Source: Oceanospirillaceae bacterium (GTDB lineage: Bacteria; Pseudomonadota; Gammaproteobacteria; Pseudomonadales; Oceanobacteraceae). From it: a stretch of 64,000 nucleotides of DNA. Position numbers and translations under genes: made by a program. The stretch is taken from assembly GCA_002724925.1 (NCBI GenBank), contig PBQA01000013.1, positions 496,001 to 560,000 on the forward strand, written 5' to 3'. Shown here piece by piece: positions 8,484 through 18,419 of this stretch; the first letter of the stretch is position 1, and every line of letters begins with the position of its first letter. The notes beneath the pieces were generated by a model that was not told the origin of the DNA, made no database searches, and worked only from the letters and a program-made list of their open reading frames with translations.

Positions 8484-9254
8484 TCAGAGCTTCAGCAACG
8501 ATTTCAGCAGGCGTGGATTGGCCACAGCAACATTCGCTGGGGCTGACACTCGGGGAGCACCATCGATGGCTGCGAGCAGACATCCAGCTTCAGAGGTCAG
8601 GAGTGTGCCGGCGTTCAGTGAAATGGCATCCAGGTCAGAAACCAGCGCTGCCTGGAAGCGGTCTGCCGCAACGTAGGCCATGGTCAGAATACCTGAGCCA
8701 ATAGAGCGTACGTCGTAGTTTGATTCCATCAGGCGCATCACTTTGGCGCGTTGGTCGGCAGCGTTGTCGCTGAGTCCCATGGGCTGAGTGAATGCAGTAA
8801 TGGCATCCGTCAGGGTAGTGACGCCACCGCAGCGGATACGGCGACCATTCAGCTGAGTACCACGACCACGCGAAGCACTGAACTCATCGCCGTTCATCGG
8901 GTTCAGAACTACGCTGTGCTCTGTACGGTCTTTGTGCAGACAATTGATGATGATAGCGAACGCCGGAATACCTACGCGGAAGTTAGCGAGATCATCGATC
9001 ACACAGATTTGCCAAACGGGTTGGCCTTCTTTACCAGCATTAAAGCCTGTTTCGCGGCCTTCGAAGTTGTCGTCGGCAAGTGACTTTTTCAGCTCGAAAA
9101 TAATGCTCTTCTCGAGACCAATGGTGCAGTCAGCAATAAACTTAGCTTTTTCCTGATCAGTACTCTGAGCAGCATCAAAACGGTCAAGACGACGAACCAG
9201 ATCCTGACCGGCGTTGCGCGCAGCGCGCAGCGCCAGATTCACCATGGGTTGCAT
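8484..9254 (-). CDS. suhB: SuhB-family protein with degenerate active site
   Basis: Orthologue by position (divergent from trmJ) and by its N-terminus (MQPMVNLALRAARNAG). In E. coli, SuhB is both an inositol monophosphatase and a Nus factor that joins the rRNA antitermination complex. The 256-residue protein keeps the fold, but the metal-binding motif DPLDGTT at positions 84-90 of the E. coli protein reads CVIDDLA here. The WD pair that holds ligand D212 reads IS. The GEE-type region reads EGRETG. D87 and possibly one Glu remain. Phosphatase activity is therefore unlikely, and a structural or antitermination role is the inference. Confidence 0.88.
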   Translation of the reverse strand: MQPMVNLALRAARNAGQDLVRRLDRFDAAQSTDQEKAKFIADCTIGLEKSIIFELKKSLADDNFEGRETGFNAGKEGQPVWQICVIDDLANFRVGIPAFAIIINCLHKDRTEHSVVLNPMNGDEFSASRGRGTQLNGRRIRCGGVTTLTDAITAFTQPMGLSDNAADQRAKVMRLMESNYDVRSIGSGILTMAYVAADRFQAALVSDLDAISLNAGTLLTSEAGCLLAAIDGAPRVSAPANVAVANPRLLKSLLKL

Positions 9255-9406
9255 AGGGTATTCCTGTTGCTTTAAAGAACGTGAGGCAGGGCGACAGGCC
9301 TTGCCTCCAAAAATCGGCCGCGAAGTATAACAGCGTAAAACTGGTTGGCGAAGTCCCTTTTGCGCTACACTTTCCGCCTTTACATTCCTACCACGTCGGG
9401 TCTTAC

Positions 9407-10177
9407 ATGCTGAACAGAATCTGTGTCGTGATGGTTAACACCACACATTCCGGAAATATAGGTGCAGCGGCGCGGGCGATGAAGAACATGGGGCTGAGTC
9501 GCCTGCTCTTAGTCGACCCTATTGCCAGTATTGATGAAGAGGCAATTCAACGCTCTTCCCGTGCCGAAGATATTCTCCATAACGCTGAAATTCATCCGAC
9601 ACTCGAGAGCGCGATTGCCGGCTGTGGTCTGGTGGTTGGCACCAGCGCCCGGAGTCGCAGCGTCCCATGGCCCTTGATGACACCTCGTCAATGCGGGGAA
9701 AGGGTGGCTCAGGCTGCAGCTGCGGGCAATGATATTGCGCTCGTCTTTGGACGGGAAAGCCGGGGGCTTACCAACGAAGAGCTACATCTGTGTAATGCGC
9801 ACGTACATATACCGACGGATGAAAGCTTTTCATCACTGAATGTGGCCCAGGCGATTCAGGTCATGGCCTATGAAATGCGCATCGCGCTGACTCAGGATGA
9901 GAGTTCAGGCGCGGGACAGCGCTGGGGTGTAGACTGGGATTATCCGATGGCAACGCATGATCAGTTGAACGGTATGTTGCAGCATATGGAGCAGACTCTG
10001 GTTGAGATTGGCTTCCTTGACCCCAATACTCCCAAGCAACTGATGACACGTGTGCGCCGGCTGTTTCAGCGGGCGGCTCCGGATCGCATGGAAATTAATA
10101 TTCTCAGGGGCATGCTGGCGGCCATTCAACGGCGCACAGATGCCTCAGAGTCTGATGAAAAAGGGGATAAGGCTTGA
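9407..10177 (+). CDS. trmJ: tRNA (cytidine/uridine-2'-O-)-methyltransferase TrmJ
   Basis: SPOUT-class methyltransferase that modifies the ribose of nucleotide 32 in several tRNAs. The 256 residues begin [23 protein letters not shown], the family N-terminus. The SAM-binding knot motifs follow: [16 protein letters not shown] and the [22 protein letters not shown] segment. The ATG at 9407 was chosen because the open frame upstream of it (from 9281) encodes nothing family-like. The stop overlaps cysE by four bases, so the two are translationally coupled. Confidence 0.94.
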   Translation: MLNRICVVMVNTTHSGNIGAAARAMKNMGLSRLLLVDPIASIDEEAIQRSSRAEDILHNAEIHPTLESAIAGCGLVVGTSARSRSVPWPLMTPRQCGERVAQAAAAGNDIALVFGRESRGLTNEELHLCNAHVHIPTDESFSSLNVAQAIQVMAYEMRIALTQDESSGAGQRWGVDWDYPMATHDQLNGMLQHMEQTLVEIGFLDPNTPKQLMTRVRRLFQRAAPDRMEINILRGMLAAIQRRTDASESDEKGDKA

Positions 10178-10968
10178 GTATCCGTCAATTGCGCGAAGAT
10201 ATCGCATGTGTGTTCGACAGGGACCCGGCGGCACGGAATACCTTCGAGGTACTCACAACCTATCCGGGTGTCCATGCGATCATGCACTACCGCCTGGCCA
10301 ACTGGTTATGGCGTCGTGGCCTGAAATGGTTCGCGCGTGTGCTTTCTACGTTCAGTCGTTGGATGACGGGAATCGAGATTCACCCGGGCGCAACCATTGG
10401 TAACCGCTTCTTCATTGATCACGGCATGGGCGTGGTGATTGGTGAAACCGCTGAGATTGGCGACGATGTGACCCTTTACCATGGTGTGACTCTTGGTGGC
10501 ACAAGCTGGAATAAAGGTAAGCGTCACCCAACCTTGCACGATGGTGTTGTGGTCGGTGCAGGCGCTAAGGTGCTAGGCCCGATTACTGTAGGCGCTGACG
10601 CTCGTATTGGTTCTAACGCTGTGGTGACCAAGGATGTGCCTGAATCTGTCACTGTGGTGGGCATTCCAGGGCGTATTATCCGCAAGGCGAGTACGGATGC
10701 TGAGAACCGCCGGCGGGAAATGGCTGCGAAGATAGGGTTTGATGCGTACGGTATGACCGATGATATGCCCGACCCGATCGCGCGCTCGATCCACAACCTT
10801 ATGGATCACATGCATCACGTCGATAAGAAAATCGACAATATGTGCCGTGCGTTGAGTAATCTGGGCGACCACAGTTGTGAGGATGCGCTTCCTGAGTTGG
10901 AAGAGGAAACCTTTGTCAGCCTGCATGAGCGCCTCGAAGCAGAACGAGAGAAGTCTTCCGGGGACTGA
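10174..10968 (+). CDS. cysE: Serine O-acetyltransferase CysE
   Basis: Transfers acetyl from acetyl-CoA to L-serine to give O-acetylserine, the precursor of cysteine. The 264 residues contain an N-terminal helical domain and a left-handed beta-helix of hexapeptide repeats (about 68-170), including [23 protein letters not shown] and [17 protein letters not shown]. The start is a TTG inside the trmJ stop region, preceded by AAGGGGATAAGG. Placement next to iscR-iscS puts cysteine synthesis beside cysteine desulfuration. The C-terminal tail does not end in the usual cysteine-synthase-binding Ile. Confidence 0.95.
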   Translation: MSIRQLREDIACVFDRDPAARNTFEVLTTYPGVHAIMHYRLANWLWRRGLKWFARVLSTFSRWMTGIEIHPGATIGNRFFIDHGMGVVIGETAEIGDDVTLYHGVTLGGTSWNKGKRHPTLHDGVVVGAGAKVLGPITVGADARIGSNAVVTKDVPESVTVVGIPGRIIRKASTDAENRRREMAAKIGFDAYGMTDDMPDPIARSIHNLMDHMHHVDKKIDNMCRALSNLGDHSCEDALPELEEETFVSLHERLEAEREKSSGD

Positions 10969-10984
10969 CAAAAGCTTGCGCAAG

Positions 10985-11018
10985 ATAGTTGACTGTTTTA
11001 GTCGGAGATACGCATAAT
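10985..11018 (+). promoter_or_regulatory. iscR promoter with IscR type 1 operator
   Basis: TTGACT (10989-10994), an 18-base spacer and CATAAT (11013-11018) form a sigma-70 promoter. A 25-base sequence at 10985-11009 matches the published type 1 IscR site (ATASYYGACTRWWWYAGTCRRSTAT) at 23 positions, including both GACT/AGTC half-sites. It covers the -35 element, so [2Fe-2S]-IscR should repress its own transcription here. Confidence 0.85.
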
Positions 11019-11044
11019 CAGACCAGTACTAACGAGGTGAAACT

Positions 11045-11542
11045 ATGCGTTTAACGACGAAAGGCCGTTATGCCGTAACAGCAATGCTCGACCTGGCCAT
11101 TCATGCGCGTCAGGGACCGGTGAGTCTGAATGACATCTCCGGCCGTCAGGGGATCTCCCTGTCGTATCTCGAGCAATTGTTTGCCAAATTGAGACGCAAT
11201 GGTCTGGTCTCCAGTGTTCGCGGCCCGGGCGGAGGCTATCAGCTGAGTCGTGACGATGCCGATATCAACGTCGCTGAGATTGTGGATGCGGTCAACGAAT
11301 CCATGGACGCTACCCGCTGTAACCGCAAAGGGGATTGTCAAGATGGCGAAGAATGCCTGACGCACCATTTGTGGATGGACTTGAGCGATCAGATTCACAA
11401 CTTTCTTAAGAATATATCCCTGTACCAACTTATCGAGCGTCGCGAAATCAAAGATATCGCCAGTCGTCAGGAGCGTGGTGTACGCGACCGTATCGACAGT
11501 CTCTTGATTACTGACAGCATGGATAACACCCGCTCGGCTTGA
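11045..11542 (+). CDS. iscR: Iron-sulfur cluster regulator IscR
   Basis: Rrf2-family winged-helix repressor that senses [2Fe-2S] status. The 165 residues start [18 protein letters not shown]. The cluster ligands Cys92, Cys98, Cys104 and His107 are at exactly the E. coli positions. The DNA-recognition region around [18 protein letters not shown] is intact. A GAGGTGA ribosome-binding site precedes the ATG. The gene is autoregulated by the operator directly upstream and is followed by iscS after 56 bases. The full E. coli-like ligand set indicates a functional cluster sensor, although most of the ISC machinery is missing from this locus. Confidence 0.97.
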   Translation: MRLTTKGRYAVTAMLDLAIHARQGPVSLNDISGRQGISLSYLEQLFAKLRRNGLVSSVRGPGGGYQLSRDDADINVAEIVDAVNESMDATRCNRKGDCQDGEECLTHHLWMDLSDQIHNFLKNISLYQLIERREIKDIASRQERGVRDRIDSLLITDSMDNTRSA

Positions 11543-11598
11543 CGCCGGAGATCCGCTGAGGACAATGCGCGTTAAAACCCTGTGATGCGGATACCGTA

Positions 11599-12762
11599 AT
11601 GAAATCAATTTATCTCGACTACGCAGCGACGACTCCCTGTGCACCGGAGGTCGCTGACGCAATAGCAGCCTGTCTGACACTGGAAGGTAACTTTGCGAAT
11701 CCTGCATCACGGTCACATCGTTATGGCTGGCAAGCGGAGCAGGCGGTAGAGACTGCTCGTGGTCAGGTGGCCAGTTTGATTGGTGCTGATACACGCGAGA
11801 TCGTCTGGACATCCGGCGCGACAGAAAGCAATAATCTCGCGGTCAAAGGCTTTGTTGAGGCCCTTCGTCGCGAACAACCTCAAGCACCACTTCATATCAT
11901 TACGTCTGCTATCGAGCATAAGGCAATTCTCGATACGGTTGCTTATCTTGAAGCATGGCACAAAGTGGATGTTACCTACCTTGCTCCCAACGCAGATGGC
12001 TTGATTCAGCCAACACAGGTGGCGGACGCTCTGACTGAGAACACCTGCCTTGTCACCCTGATGGCGGTCAACAACGAATTGGGAACGATGACCGATATCC
12101 CAGCGATAGCGAATATCCTTAAGCGCCACAAAGCGTTGCTGCATGTCGATGCCGCCCAGGCCGTTGGTAAGCTTGAGGTGAATGTGAACGACTGGGGCGT
12201 TGATATGCTGTCGGTATCAGCACACAAGTTTTATGGGCCCAAGGGGATCGGTGCTTTGTACGTGCGTCGTGATCCTCAGGTGCCACTAGTTAGTCAGATT
12301 CATGGTGGTGGTCACGAGCGCGGCATGCGCTCTGGCACCTTGCCAACGCATCAGTTGGTGGGCTTCGGCGAGGCGGCTCGTCTGGTCAGTGAGCAACTAG
12401 CGATGGATGAAGCACGTATCCGCGAGTTGCGAGATCGTCTGTGGGCTGGAATATCCGAACTCGGTGATGTTTGGATAAATGGACATCCTGAAGCACGGGT
12501 CGCCAATCACCTCAACGTAAGCTTTGCGGCTGTGGACGGTGAAATCCTGCTCGCCAGTCTGGCCAAGGTGGCCGTATCGTCGGGCTCTGCCTGCACGTCT
12601 GCCAGTGTTGAACCATCCTATGTTCTGAAGGCGATTGGACGTAGTGATCAGTTGGCCCATGCCGGTTTGAGATTGAGTGTGGGGCGCTATACCACAGAAG
12701 AGGAAATCGACTTCGCCATCACTGAGATTTCGCGTGTTGTGAGCCTGCTTCGTAAACAGTGA
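11599..12762 (+). CDS. iscS: Cysteine desulfurase IscS (short C-terminus)
   Basis: PLP enzyme that takes sulfur from cysteine for Fe-S clusters and tRNA thiolation. The 387 residues show YLDYAATTPCAPEV at the start, PLP Lys210 in SAHKFYGPKG and the persulfide Cys332 in SSGSACTSASVEPSYVL, matching E. coli Lys206 and Cys328. The protein ends soon after EEEIDFAITEISRVVSLL. It lacks about 20 residues present in E. coli IscS (404), a tail that helps bind IscU. This agrees with the absence of iscU and the other isc genes downstream, where ndk follows directly. Confidence 0.93.
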   Translation: MKSIYLDYAATTPCAPEVADAIAACLTLEGNFANPASRSHRYGWQAEQAVETARGQVASLIGADTREIVWTSGATESNNLAVKGFVEALRREQPQAPLHIITSAIEHKAILDTVAYLEAWHKVDVTYLAPNADGLIQPTQVADALTENTCLVTLMAVNNELGTMTDIPAIANILKRHKALLHVDAAQAVGKLEVNVNDWGVDMLSVSAHKFYGPKGIGALYVRRDPQVPLVSQIHGGGHERGMRSGTLPTHQLVGFGEAARLVSEQLAMDEARIRELRDRLWAGISELGDVWINGHPEARVANHLNVSFAAVDGEILLASLAKVAVSSGSACTSASVEPSYVLKAIGRSDQLAHAGLRLSVGRYTTEEEIDFAITEISRVVSLLRKQ

Positions 12763-12805
12763 GTGAGTTGCGGCATCCTTTATACAACTTTCATAGAAAG
12801 GTGCG

Positions 12806-12811
12806 TATAAT
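12806..12811 (+). promoter_or_regulatory. Probable -10 element of the ndk promoter
   Basis: A consensus TATAAT lies 52 bases before the ndk ATG, with a weak -35 region (TACAAC at 12783-12788, 17-base spacing). A separate promoter for ndk fits its need for expression independent of iscRS. Confidence 0.6.
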
Positions 12812-12863
12812 CCGCGGGTTTTGAACCCTAAACACACACAAATACCTACATTGGAGCTAAAAA

Positions 12864-13289
12864 ATGGCTGTAGAACGCACTCTGTCCATCATCAAACCAG
12901 ATGCTGTTGCTAAAAACGTAATCGGCGAAATCGTAACTCGCTTTGAAAAAGCTGGCCTGCAGGTTGTTGCTGCAAAAATGCTGAAGCTGGACGACGAAAA
13001 AGCTGGCGGTTTCTACGCTGAGCACAAAGAGCGTCCTTTCTTCGGTGATCTGGTTGGTTTCATGACTTCTGGTCCTGTTGTTGTTCAGGTACTGGAAGGT
13101 GAAAACGCGATCGCTAAGAACCGCGAATTGATGGGTGCGACTAACCCTAAAGAAGCTGACGCTGGCACTATCCGTGCTGACTTCGCTGAAAGCATCGATG
13201 CTAACGCTGTTCACGGTTCTGACTCTGCTGAGTCTGCAGCGCGTGAAATTGATTATTTCTTCAATGCTGAAGAAATCTGCGCACGCTAA
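12864..13289 (+). CDS. ndk: Nucleoside diphosphate kinase
   Basis: Balances nucleoside triphosphate pools by passing phosphate from ATP to NDPs through a phosphohistidine. The 141 residues match the bacterial norm. The [15 protein letters not shown] start is present and the active-site His lies in [14 protein letters not shown] ribosome-binding site precedes the ATG. Its position between iscS and rlmN corresponds to the conserved isc-ndk-rlmN order, with the intervening isc genes gone. Confidence 0.97.
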   Translation: MAVERTLSIIKPDAVAKNVIGEIVTRFEKAGLQVVAAKMLKLDDEKAGGFYAEHKERPFFGDLVGFMTSGPVVVQVLEGENAIAKNRELMGATNPKEADAGTIRADFAESIDANAVHGSDSAESAAREIDYFFNAEEICAR

Positions 13290-13371
13290 GTGATGCAGTG
13301 GGGCAGTAGCAACGCTGGCTGCCCCGTTCACCCTGCCGGCTAGCCCGGTGCTGTACTTCAGGTATTCCAAT

Positions 13372-14505
13372 ATGTCCGACACTTCAGAAAAAACCAACCT
13401 GCTGGGCCTGTCACCTGCAAAGATGGAAGCATTCTTCCTGAGCATTGGTGAGAAGAAATTCCGTGCGCAACAGATGCTGAAGTGGATTCACCAGTACGGC
13501 GAATCGGACTTCGAAAAAATGACAAATATGGGCAAAGCTCTGCGTGCCAAACTGGCAGACGTCAGTGAAATTGTCCTGCCTGAGGTCGTATACGAAGATT
13601 TCTCAAAAGATGGCACCCGCAAATGGGTGATGCGTATGCCGGGAGGCAGTGCCGTCGAAACCGTTTACATTCCTGAAAAAGACCGTGGCACGCTGTGTGT
13701 CAGCTCGCAAATCGGTTGTGCGCTGGACTGCAGTTTCTGCTCAACAGGTAAACAGGGGTTTAACCGCGATCTGACAGTCGCGGAAATCATTGGTCAGCTA
13801 TACGTTGCCGCTATGAGTTTTCATCAGCCGGGCGAGCGTCGTGAACGTCGTATTACCAACGTCGTTATGATGGGTATGGGCGAGCCGCTGCTGAACTTTG
13901 ACAATGTTGTCGACGCCATGAACCTGATGATGGACGACAACGCTTATGGCCTGTCGAAGCGTCGTGTCACTCTGAGTACATCAGGCGTCGTGCCTATGAT
14001 TGATAAGCTGGGAGACGTTACCGATGTTTCTCTGGCGATATCGCTTCACGCACCGAATGACGAGTTACGCAATACACTGGTACCTCTCAATAAAAAGTAC
14101 CCGCTGAGTGAATTGATCGCAGCGACAAACCGCTATCTCGGGAAGCTGCCCGACAAGCGAAAAGCCACGATCGAATACACACTGATGGACGGCGTTAATG
14201 ATGAGATGGTACACGCGGAAGAGCTGGCTGAACTTATGAAGCTGGTACCGTGCAAAATCAACCTGATTCCGTTTAACCCGTTTCCTAATTCAGGATACCG
14301 TCGCCCGAGTAATAACCGGGTTTATCGTTTCCGTGATTATCTCGTCAGTCAGGGACATGTCGTGACGATCCGCTCTACCCGAGGCGACGACATCGATGCC
14401 GCCTGCGGGCAGTTAGTCGGTAAAGTGGAAGATCGTACGCGTCGCAGTCAGCGTTATATTGATGCCGTTCAGATTGACGCCGAACAGGGAGGTCGAGCTT
14501 CGTAA
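13372..14505 (+). CDS. rlmN: Dual-specificity RNA methyltransferase RlmN
   Basis: Radical-SAM enzyme that methylates C2 of A2503 in 23S rRNA and A37 in tRNAs. The 377 residues carry the [15 protein letters not shown] cluster motif (CxxxCxxC), the [12 protein letters not shown] motif, and a [15 protein letters not shown] tail with the second catalytic cysteine. I chose the ATG at 13372, with AGG about nine bases upstream. The frame also has a GTG at 13348. The stop overlaps the pilF start by one base. Confidence 0.96.
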   Translation: MSDTSEKTNLLGLSPAKMEAFFLSIGEKKFRAQQMLKWIHQYGESDFEKMTNMGKALRAKLADVSEIVLPEVVYEDFSKDGTRKWVMRMPGGSAVETVYIPEKDRGTLCVSSQIGCALDCSFCSTGKQGFNRDLTVAEIIGQLYVAAMSFHQPGERRERRITNVVMMGMGEPLLNFDNVVDAMNLMMDDNAYGLSKRRVTLSTSGVVPMIDKLGDVTDVSLAISLHAPNDELRNTLVPLNKKYPLSELIAATNRYLGKLPDKRKATIEYTLMDGVNDEMVHAEELAELMKLVPCKINLIPFNPFPNSGYRRPSNNRVYRFRDYLVSQGHVVTIRSTRGDDIDAACGQLVGKVEDRTRRSQRYIDAVQIDAEQGGRAS

Positions 14506-15293
14506 TGAATGTTTTCCGATTATTGATTGTCAGCCTGGCCGTTCTCTCTCTTCAGGCGTGTGTGACCGTCGAAGAAAGTCGTTTCAGCAAGAAAGCCTCT
14601 CCTGAAAAAGCGGTAGAAAACTACACCCAGCTTGGCCTCGGCTATTTACAGAAAGGTCGTCCTGACTGGGCTCGGGACCGTCTTCAGAGAGCCCTGGAAA
14701 TAGACCCGAATGATCCTCAGGCCAACGATGCCATGGGATTGGTCTGGCAAACCGAAGGTGAGCTGGATCTGGCTGAAGACTCTTTTAAAAAGGCGCTTCG
14801 CGAAGACCCGAAGTTTACTCTGGCGCGTCACCATCTGGGCCGCCTGTATGCGCGTATGAAGCGCTACAAAGAAGCCCGCGACCTGCTTAGCGAAGTAGCG
14901 AATGATCGTTATTACAACAATCGTGTTGGTGCCTATAACGATATGGCGTTGAACTTCTTTCGCATGGGAAATTCACAGGGTGCCATTGAGGCGTACACGC
15001 AGTCTTTACGCCTCGCACCCTACAATGTGGATGCGCTGGTGAATATCTCCACGCTGTTGTTCGAAGCTCAACGCTACGATGAGTCACTGAAGTACTTTGA
15101 TCGCTTCGATCGCCTGGTCGAACGTGACCAGACCGAACATACAGCGCACAGTTTATGGTTAGGAATTAAGCTGCTGACCATCCATCAGCAGACATCCCGC
15201 GGTGTTGCGCTGGCCGCTCAGCTGAAGCAGCGCTATCCGGACTCTGAAGAATATCGAATGTATCAGGAATCACTGAACGGTGCTCAGTCATGA
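14505..15293 (+). CDS. pilF: Type IV pilus biogenesis/stability lipoprotein PilF (PilW)
   Basis: Outer-membrane lipoprotein that helps the PilQ secretin assemble. The 262 residues start with a lipoprotein signal (SLQAC, lipidated Cys19) followed by tetratricopeptide repeats from about 40 to 200 (for example [24 protein letters not shown]). It overlaps rlmN by one base and ispG by four, so translation is coupled. In related genomes rodZ usually separates pilF from ispG; it is absent here. The gene implies that the organism makes type IV pili. Confidence 0.9.
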   Translation: MNVFRLLIVSLAVLSLQACVTVEESRFSKKASPEKAVENYTQLGLGYLQKGRPDWARDRLQRALEIDPNDPQANDAMGLVWQTEGELDLAEDSFKKALREDPKFTLARHHLGRLYARMKRYKEARDLLSEVANDRYYNNRVGAYNDMALNFFRMGNSQGAIEAYTQSLRLAPYNVDALVNISTLLFEAQRYDESLKYFDRFDRLVERDQTEHTAHSLWLGIKLLTIHQQTSRGVALAAQLKQRYPDSEEYRMYQESLNGAQS

Positions 15294-16408
15294 ATAAAAA
15301 CATGGAAAACCCGATCAAGCGCAGAAAGAGTCGCAAAATCTGGGTGGGCGATGTCCCGGTAGGTGGCGATGCCCCTATTGCTATTCAGACCATGACCAAT
15401 ACAGAAACGACAGACGTTGCTGCAACCGTCGCCCAGATTCGCCGGGCTCAGGATGCAGGCGCAGACATTGTGCGTGTTTCTGTTCCGACAATGGATGCTG
15501 CAGAAGCGTTTGGTGAAATACGGAAACAGGTCGATATCCCTCTGGTATCCGATATTCATTTTGACTATCGCATTGCCCTGCGTGTGGCAGAGCTGGGCGT
15601 CGATTGTCTGCGCATTAATCCGGGCAATATCGGGCGTGAAGATCGCGTCCGGGCCGTTATCGACGCGGCGAAGGATAAAGGTATACCGATTCGGATAGGG
15701 GTAAATGCGGGCTCACTCGAAAAAGATCTGCAGAAAAAATATGGCGAGCCGACACCTGATGCGCTGGTTGAGTCGGCCATGCGTCATATCGACATTCTGG
15801 ATCGCCTTAACTACCCGGATTTTAAGCTCAGCCTGAAAGCGTCAGATATTTTTATGACGGTTGCTGCGTATCGCAAAATAGCCGATCAGATTGAGCAGCC
15901 GCTGCATCTGGGCATTACTGAAGCCGGTGGTTTGCGTGGCGGCACGGTTAAGTCGTCTATCGGTCTTGGCCTGTTACTGTGGGATGGCATTGGCGACACC
16001 ATTCGTGTGTCATTGGCGGCAGACCCGATCGAAGAAGTGAAAGTTGGCTGGGACATGCTGAAGTCACTGAAACTGCGGTCGCGCGGTATTAACTTCATCG
16101 CTTGTCCAAGCTGTTCACGTCAGAATTTTGATGTGATTAAAACCATGAATGAGCTGGAAATGCGTGTCGAAGATATCCGTACTGATATGGATGTCGCTGT
16201 CATTGGTTGTGTTGTTAATGGTCCGGGTGAAGCGAAAGAAGTCGATTTGGGGTTGACCGGCGGCCAGCCAAATCTTGTGTATATCGATGGCAAGCCAGCC
16301 GGCAAACTGACAAACGATGGATTGGTGAACGACCTGGAACGCATGATCCGGGAACGCGCAGCCATCCTCGACGAAGAACGTAAAGACCTGATTACTACGG
16401 CAAAGTAA
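15290..16408 (+). CDS. ispG: 4-hydroxy-3-methylbut-2-en-1-yl diphosphate synthase IspG (flavodoxin)
   Basis: [4Fe-4S] enzyme of the MEP isoprenoid pathway that turns MEcPP into HMBPP. The length of 372 residues equals the E. coli enzyme. Cluster cysteines are in CPSCSRQ and [10 protein letters not shown]. The TIM-barrel segments [22 protein letters not shown] and [10 protein letters not shown] are intact. The ATG overlaps the pilF stop. The protein needs Fe-S cluster supply, which is notable given the reduced isc operon nearby. Confidence 0.97.
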   Translation: MNKNMENPIKRRKSRKIWVGDVPVGGDAPIAIQTMTNTETTDVAATVAQIRRAQDAGADIVRVSVPTMDAAEAFGEIRKQVDIPLVSDIHFDYRIALRVAELGVDCLRINPGNIGREDRVRAVIDAAKDKGIPIRIGVNAGSLEKDLQKKYGEPTPDALVESAMRHIDILDRLNYPDFKLSLKASDIFMTVAAYRKIADQIEQPLHLGITEAGGLRGGTVKSSIGLGLLLWDGIGDTIRVSLAADPIEEVKVGWDMLKSLKLRSRGINFIACPSCSRQNFDVIKTMNELEMRVEDIRTDMDVAVIGCVVNGPGEAKEVDLGLTGGQPNLVYIDGKPAGKLTNDGLVNDLERMIRERAAILDEERKDLITTAK

Positions 16409-16434
16409 CCGGATCAGGCAGGACAGAGTAAAAC

Positions 16435-17715
16435 ATGGCAAAGAAAATTCAGGCAATCCGCGGTATGAACGACATACTGCCAACCCAAAGTCCGGTCTGG
16501 CAGTATCTAGAAGGAACGGTAAAAGAAGTTCTGGCTGGTTACGGTTACGATGAAATCCGTATGCCAGTGCTGGAGCAGACGGCGCTTTTCAAACGCTCGA
16601 TCGGCGAAGTCACCGATATTGTTGAAAAAGAAATGTATACCTTTGAGGATCGCAACGGCGATAGCCTGACACTGCGTCCGGAAGGTACCGCCAGCTGTGT
16701 GCGTGCGTGCGAAGAACACGGTCTTCTTTATAATCAGACTCAACGCCTTTGGTACACCGGCCCTATGTTCCGTCATGAGCGTCCACAGAAAGGGCGCTAC
16801 CGCCAGTTTTATCAGATTGGTGTTGAGACCTTTGGTATTGCCACCCCGGATATTGATGCCGAACTGATCCTGATGACGGCGCGCCTGTGGGAGCAGTTGG
16901 GGCTTGCAGACTCCGTCACCCTGCAACTGAATACCCTGGGGAGCAACGAAGCCCGAGCCCGCTATCGTGATGCGCTGGTCGATTACCTGAGTGCGCGCAA
17001 AGATCAGCTGGATGAAGACAGCAAGCGTCGTCTTGAGACGAATCCGTTGCGTGTGCTCGACAGCAAGAATCCTGAAACTCAGGCCTTGCTGGCCGATGCG
17101 CCAGAGTTACATGATTACCTTGATGATGAAAGCCGGTCCGATTTTGATGCTCTGCGTGCGGTACTCGACGCAGCTGGTGTAAAGTACGAGATCAACCAGC
17201 GTCTGGTTCGTGGGCTGGATTACTACTGTAAAACAGTTTTTGAATGGGTAACGGACAAACTGGGAGCCCAAGGCACTGTCTGTGCTGGTGGCCGATACGA
17301 CGGTCTGGTCGAGCAGCTGGGCGGTAAGCCAACACCCGCTGTGGGTTTTGCCATGGGTGTTGAGCGTCTGATATTGATGCTGGAAACGCTCGAAGTGATT
17401 CCGGCTGAAGTGATGCAGACCGTCGACCTGTATGTGTGCGGTGTTGGTGAAGGTGCAAGTCTTGCATCACTGATGCTTTCAGACAGTCTGCGCGCAGAGC
17501 AACCGTGGTTGCGAGTACAGACCCATTGCGGTGGTGGCAGCTTCAAGAGCCAGATGAAAAAAGCAGACAAAAGCGGTGCCTTGTTTGCACTCCTGCTTGG
17601 TGAAACTGAGATTGCTGAGAAGCAGGTAACTGTGAAAGACCTGCGTGGTGAAGCCGGACAACAAACCATTGCCCAAAGTGAACTGGGTCAGTGGCTGACA
17701 GATAACCTGAGCTGA
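16435..17715 (+). CDS. hisS: Histidyl-tRNA synthetase
   Basis: Class II aminoacyl-tRNA synthetase that charges tRNA-His. The 426 residues have the usual length. Motif 2 is visible in [19 protein letters not shown]. The histidine-specific motifs [15 protein letters not shown] and [15 protein letters not shown] and motif 3 ([11 protein letters not shown]) are complete. A C-terminal anticodon-binding domain follows (about 330-426). It is 26 bases after ispG in the same operon-like run. Confidence 0.97.
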   Translation: MAKKIQAIRGMNDILPTQSPVWQYLEGTVKEVLAGYGYDEIRMPVLEQTALFKRSIGEVTDIVEKEMYTFEDRNGDSLTLRPEGTASCVRACEEHGLLYNQTQRLWYTGPMFRHERPQKGRYRQFYQIGVETFGIATPDIDAELILMTARLWEQLGLADSVTLQLNTLGSNEARARYRDALVDYLSARKDQLDEDSKRRLETNPLRVLDSKNPETQALLADAPELHDYLDDESRSDFDALRAVLDAAGVKYEINQRLVRGLDYYCKTVFEWVTDKLGAQGTVCAGGRYDGLVEQLGGKPTPAVGFAMGVERLILMLETLEVIPAEVMQTVDLYVCGVGEGASLASLMLSDSLRAEQPWLRVQTHCGGGSFKSQMKKADKSGALFALLLGETEIAEKQVTVKDLRGEAGQQTIAQSELGQWLTDNLS

Positions 17716-17753
17716 TTAACAGACAATAAAAATAGCTTGTCGGAGACGAGATA

Positions 17754-18419
17754 ATGACCGATTTAAGAACGGATGAAGAACAGGCAGAGATCATCAAAAA
17801 ATGGTGGTCAGAGAACGGTACCAGTCTGGTATCAACAGTGGCTGTTGCGATCGCTGGTGTGGTTGGCTGGAACTATTGGCAAGACAGCAAGCAGGCGACC
17901 GGTGAAGCGGCGTCAGCGGTATACACTCAATTGGTAGAGCTTGCAGCTCAGGAAAATACCGATGCGGCCGCGGATATGCAGCGTCTTGCTGAGCAACTGA
18001 AAACCGATTTCAGTGACACGGCATATGCCGACTTCGGCAGTCTTTTCATTGCTCGTATTGCTGCTGAAAATGGCGACTATGAAGCCGCTGCGGCTGAGCT
18101 TCAGGCCCTGGTTAATGACGCAGATGCTGAGCCAGTTAAGCTGGCGGCACAAGCACGCCTGGCGGCTGTATTAACACAACAGGGTAAAGCCGATGAAGCA
18201 CTGGCAGCACTGCCAGAAAAAGCTGATCCGGCGTTTGCTCCACAAATTGAAGAAGCGCGTGGTGACGCTCTGTTCCGTAAGGGCGAGCTGGCGAATGCGC
18301 GTGATGCCTATCTGCGAGCCATGGATGCGGCACAGGCGCTGGGTCAGAACAACAGCATTCTGCAGCGCAAAATTGATAGCCTGAATACACCGGATACTAC
18401 TTCCTCTGAGGACGCCTGA
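17754..18419 (+). CDS. yfgM: YfgM-like ancillary SecYEG translocon subunit
   Basis: A 221-residue membrane-anchored tetratricopeptide protein. One transmembrane segment (about residues 23-41, TSLVSTVAVAIAGVVGWNYW) is followed by a periplasmic Ala-rich helical repeat region. In E. coli, YfgM associates with PpiD at the Sec translocon and links export to periplasmic chaperones. The gene lies between hisS and bamB as in E. coli and overlaps bamB by one base. AGACGAG before the ATG is a usable ribosome-binding site. Confidence 0.9.
   Translation: MTDLRTDEEQAEIIKKWWSENGTSLVSTVAVAIAGVVGWNYWQDSKQATGEAASAVYTQLVELAAQENTDAAADMQRLAEQLKTDFSDTAYADFGSLFIARIAAENGDYEAAAAELQALVNDADAEPVKLAAQARLAAVLTQQGKADEALAALPEKADPAFAPQIEEARGDALFRKGELANARDAYLRAMDAAQALGQNNSILQRKIDSLNTPDTTSSEDA

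Noticed and set aside
11051-11812. 253-codon minus-strand frame across iscR and iscS
   Set aside because: It is antisense to two clear genes, and its residues show no domain.
12815-12829. GGGTT/AACCC hairpin before ndk as a terminator of iscS
   Set aside because: The stem is five pairs, it lies downstream of the TATAAT of the ndk promoter and no U-tract follows.
12846-13445. 199-codon minus-strand frame covering ndk
   Set aside because: It is a shadow of ndk and the start of rlmN, both unmistakable on the plus strand.
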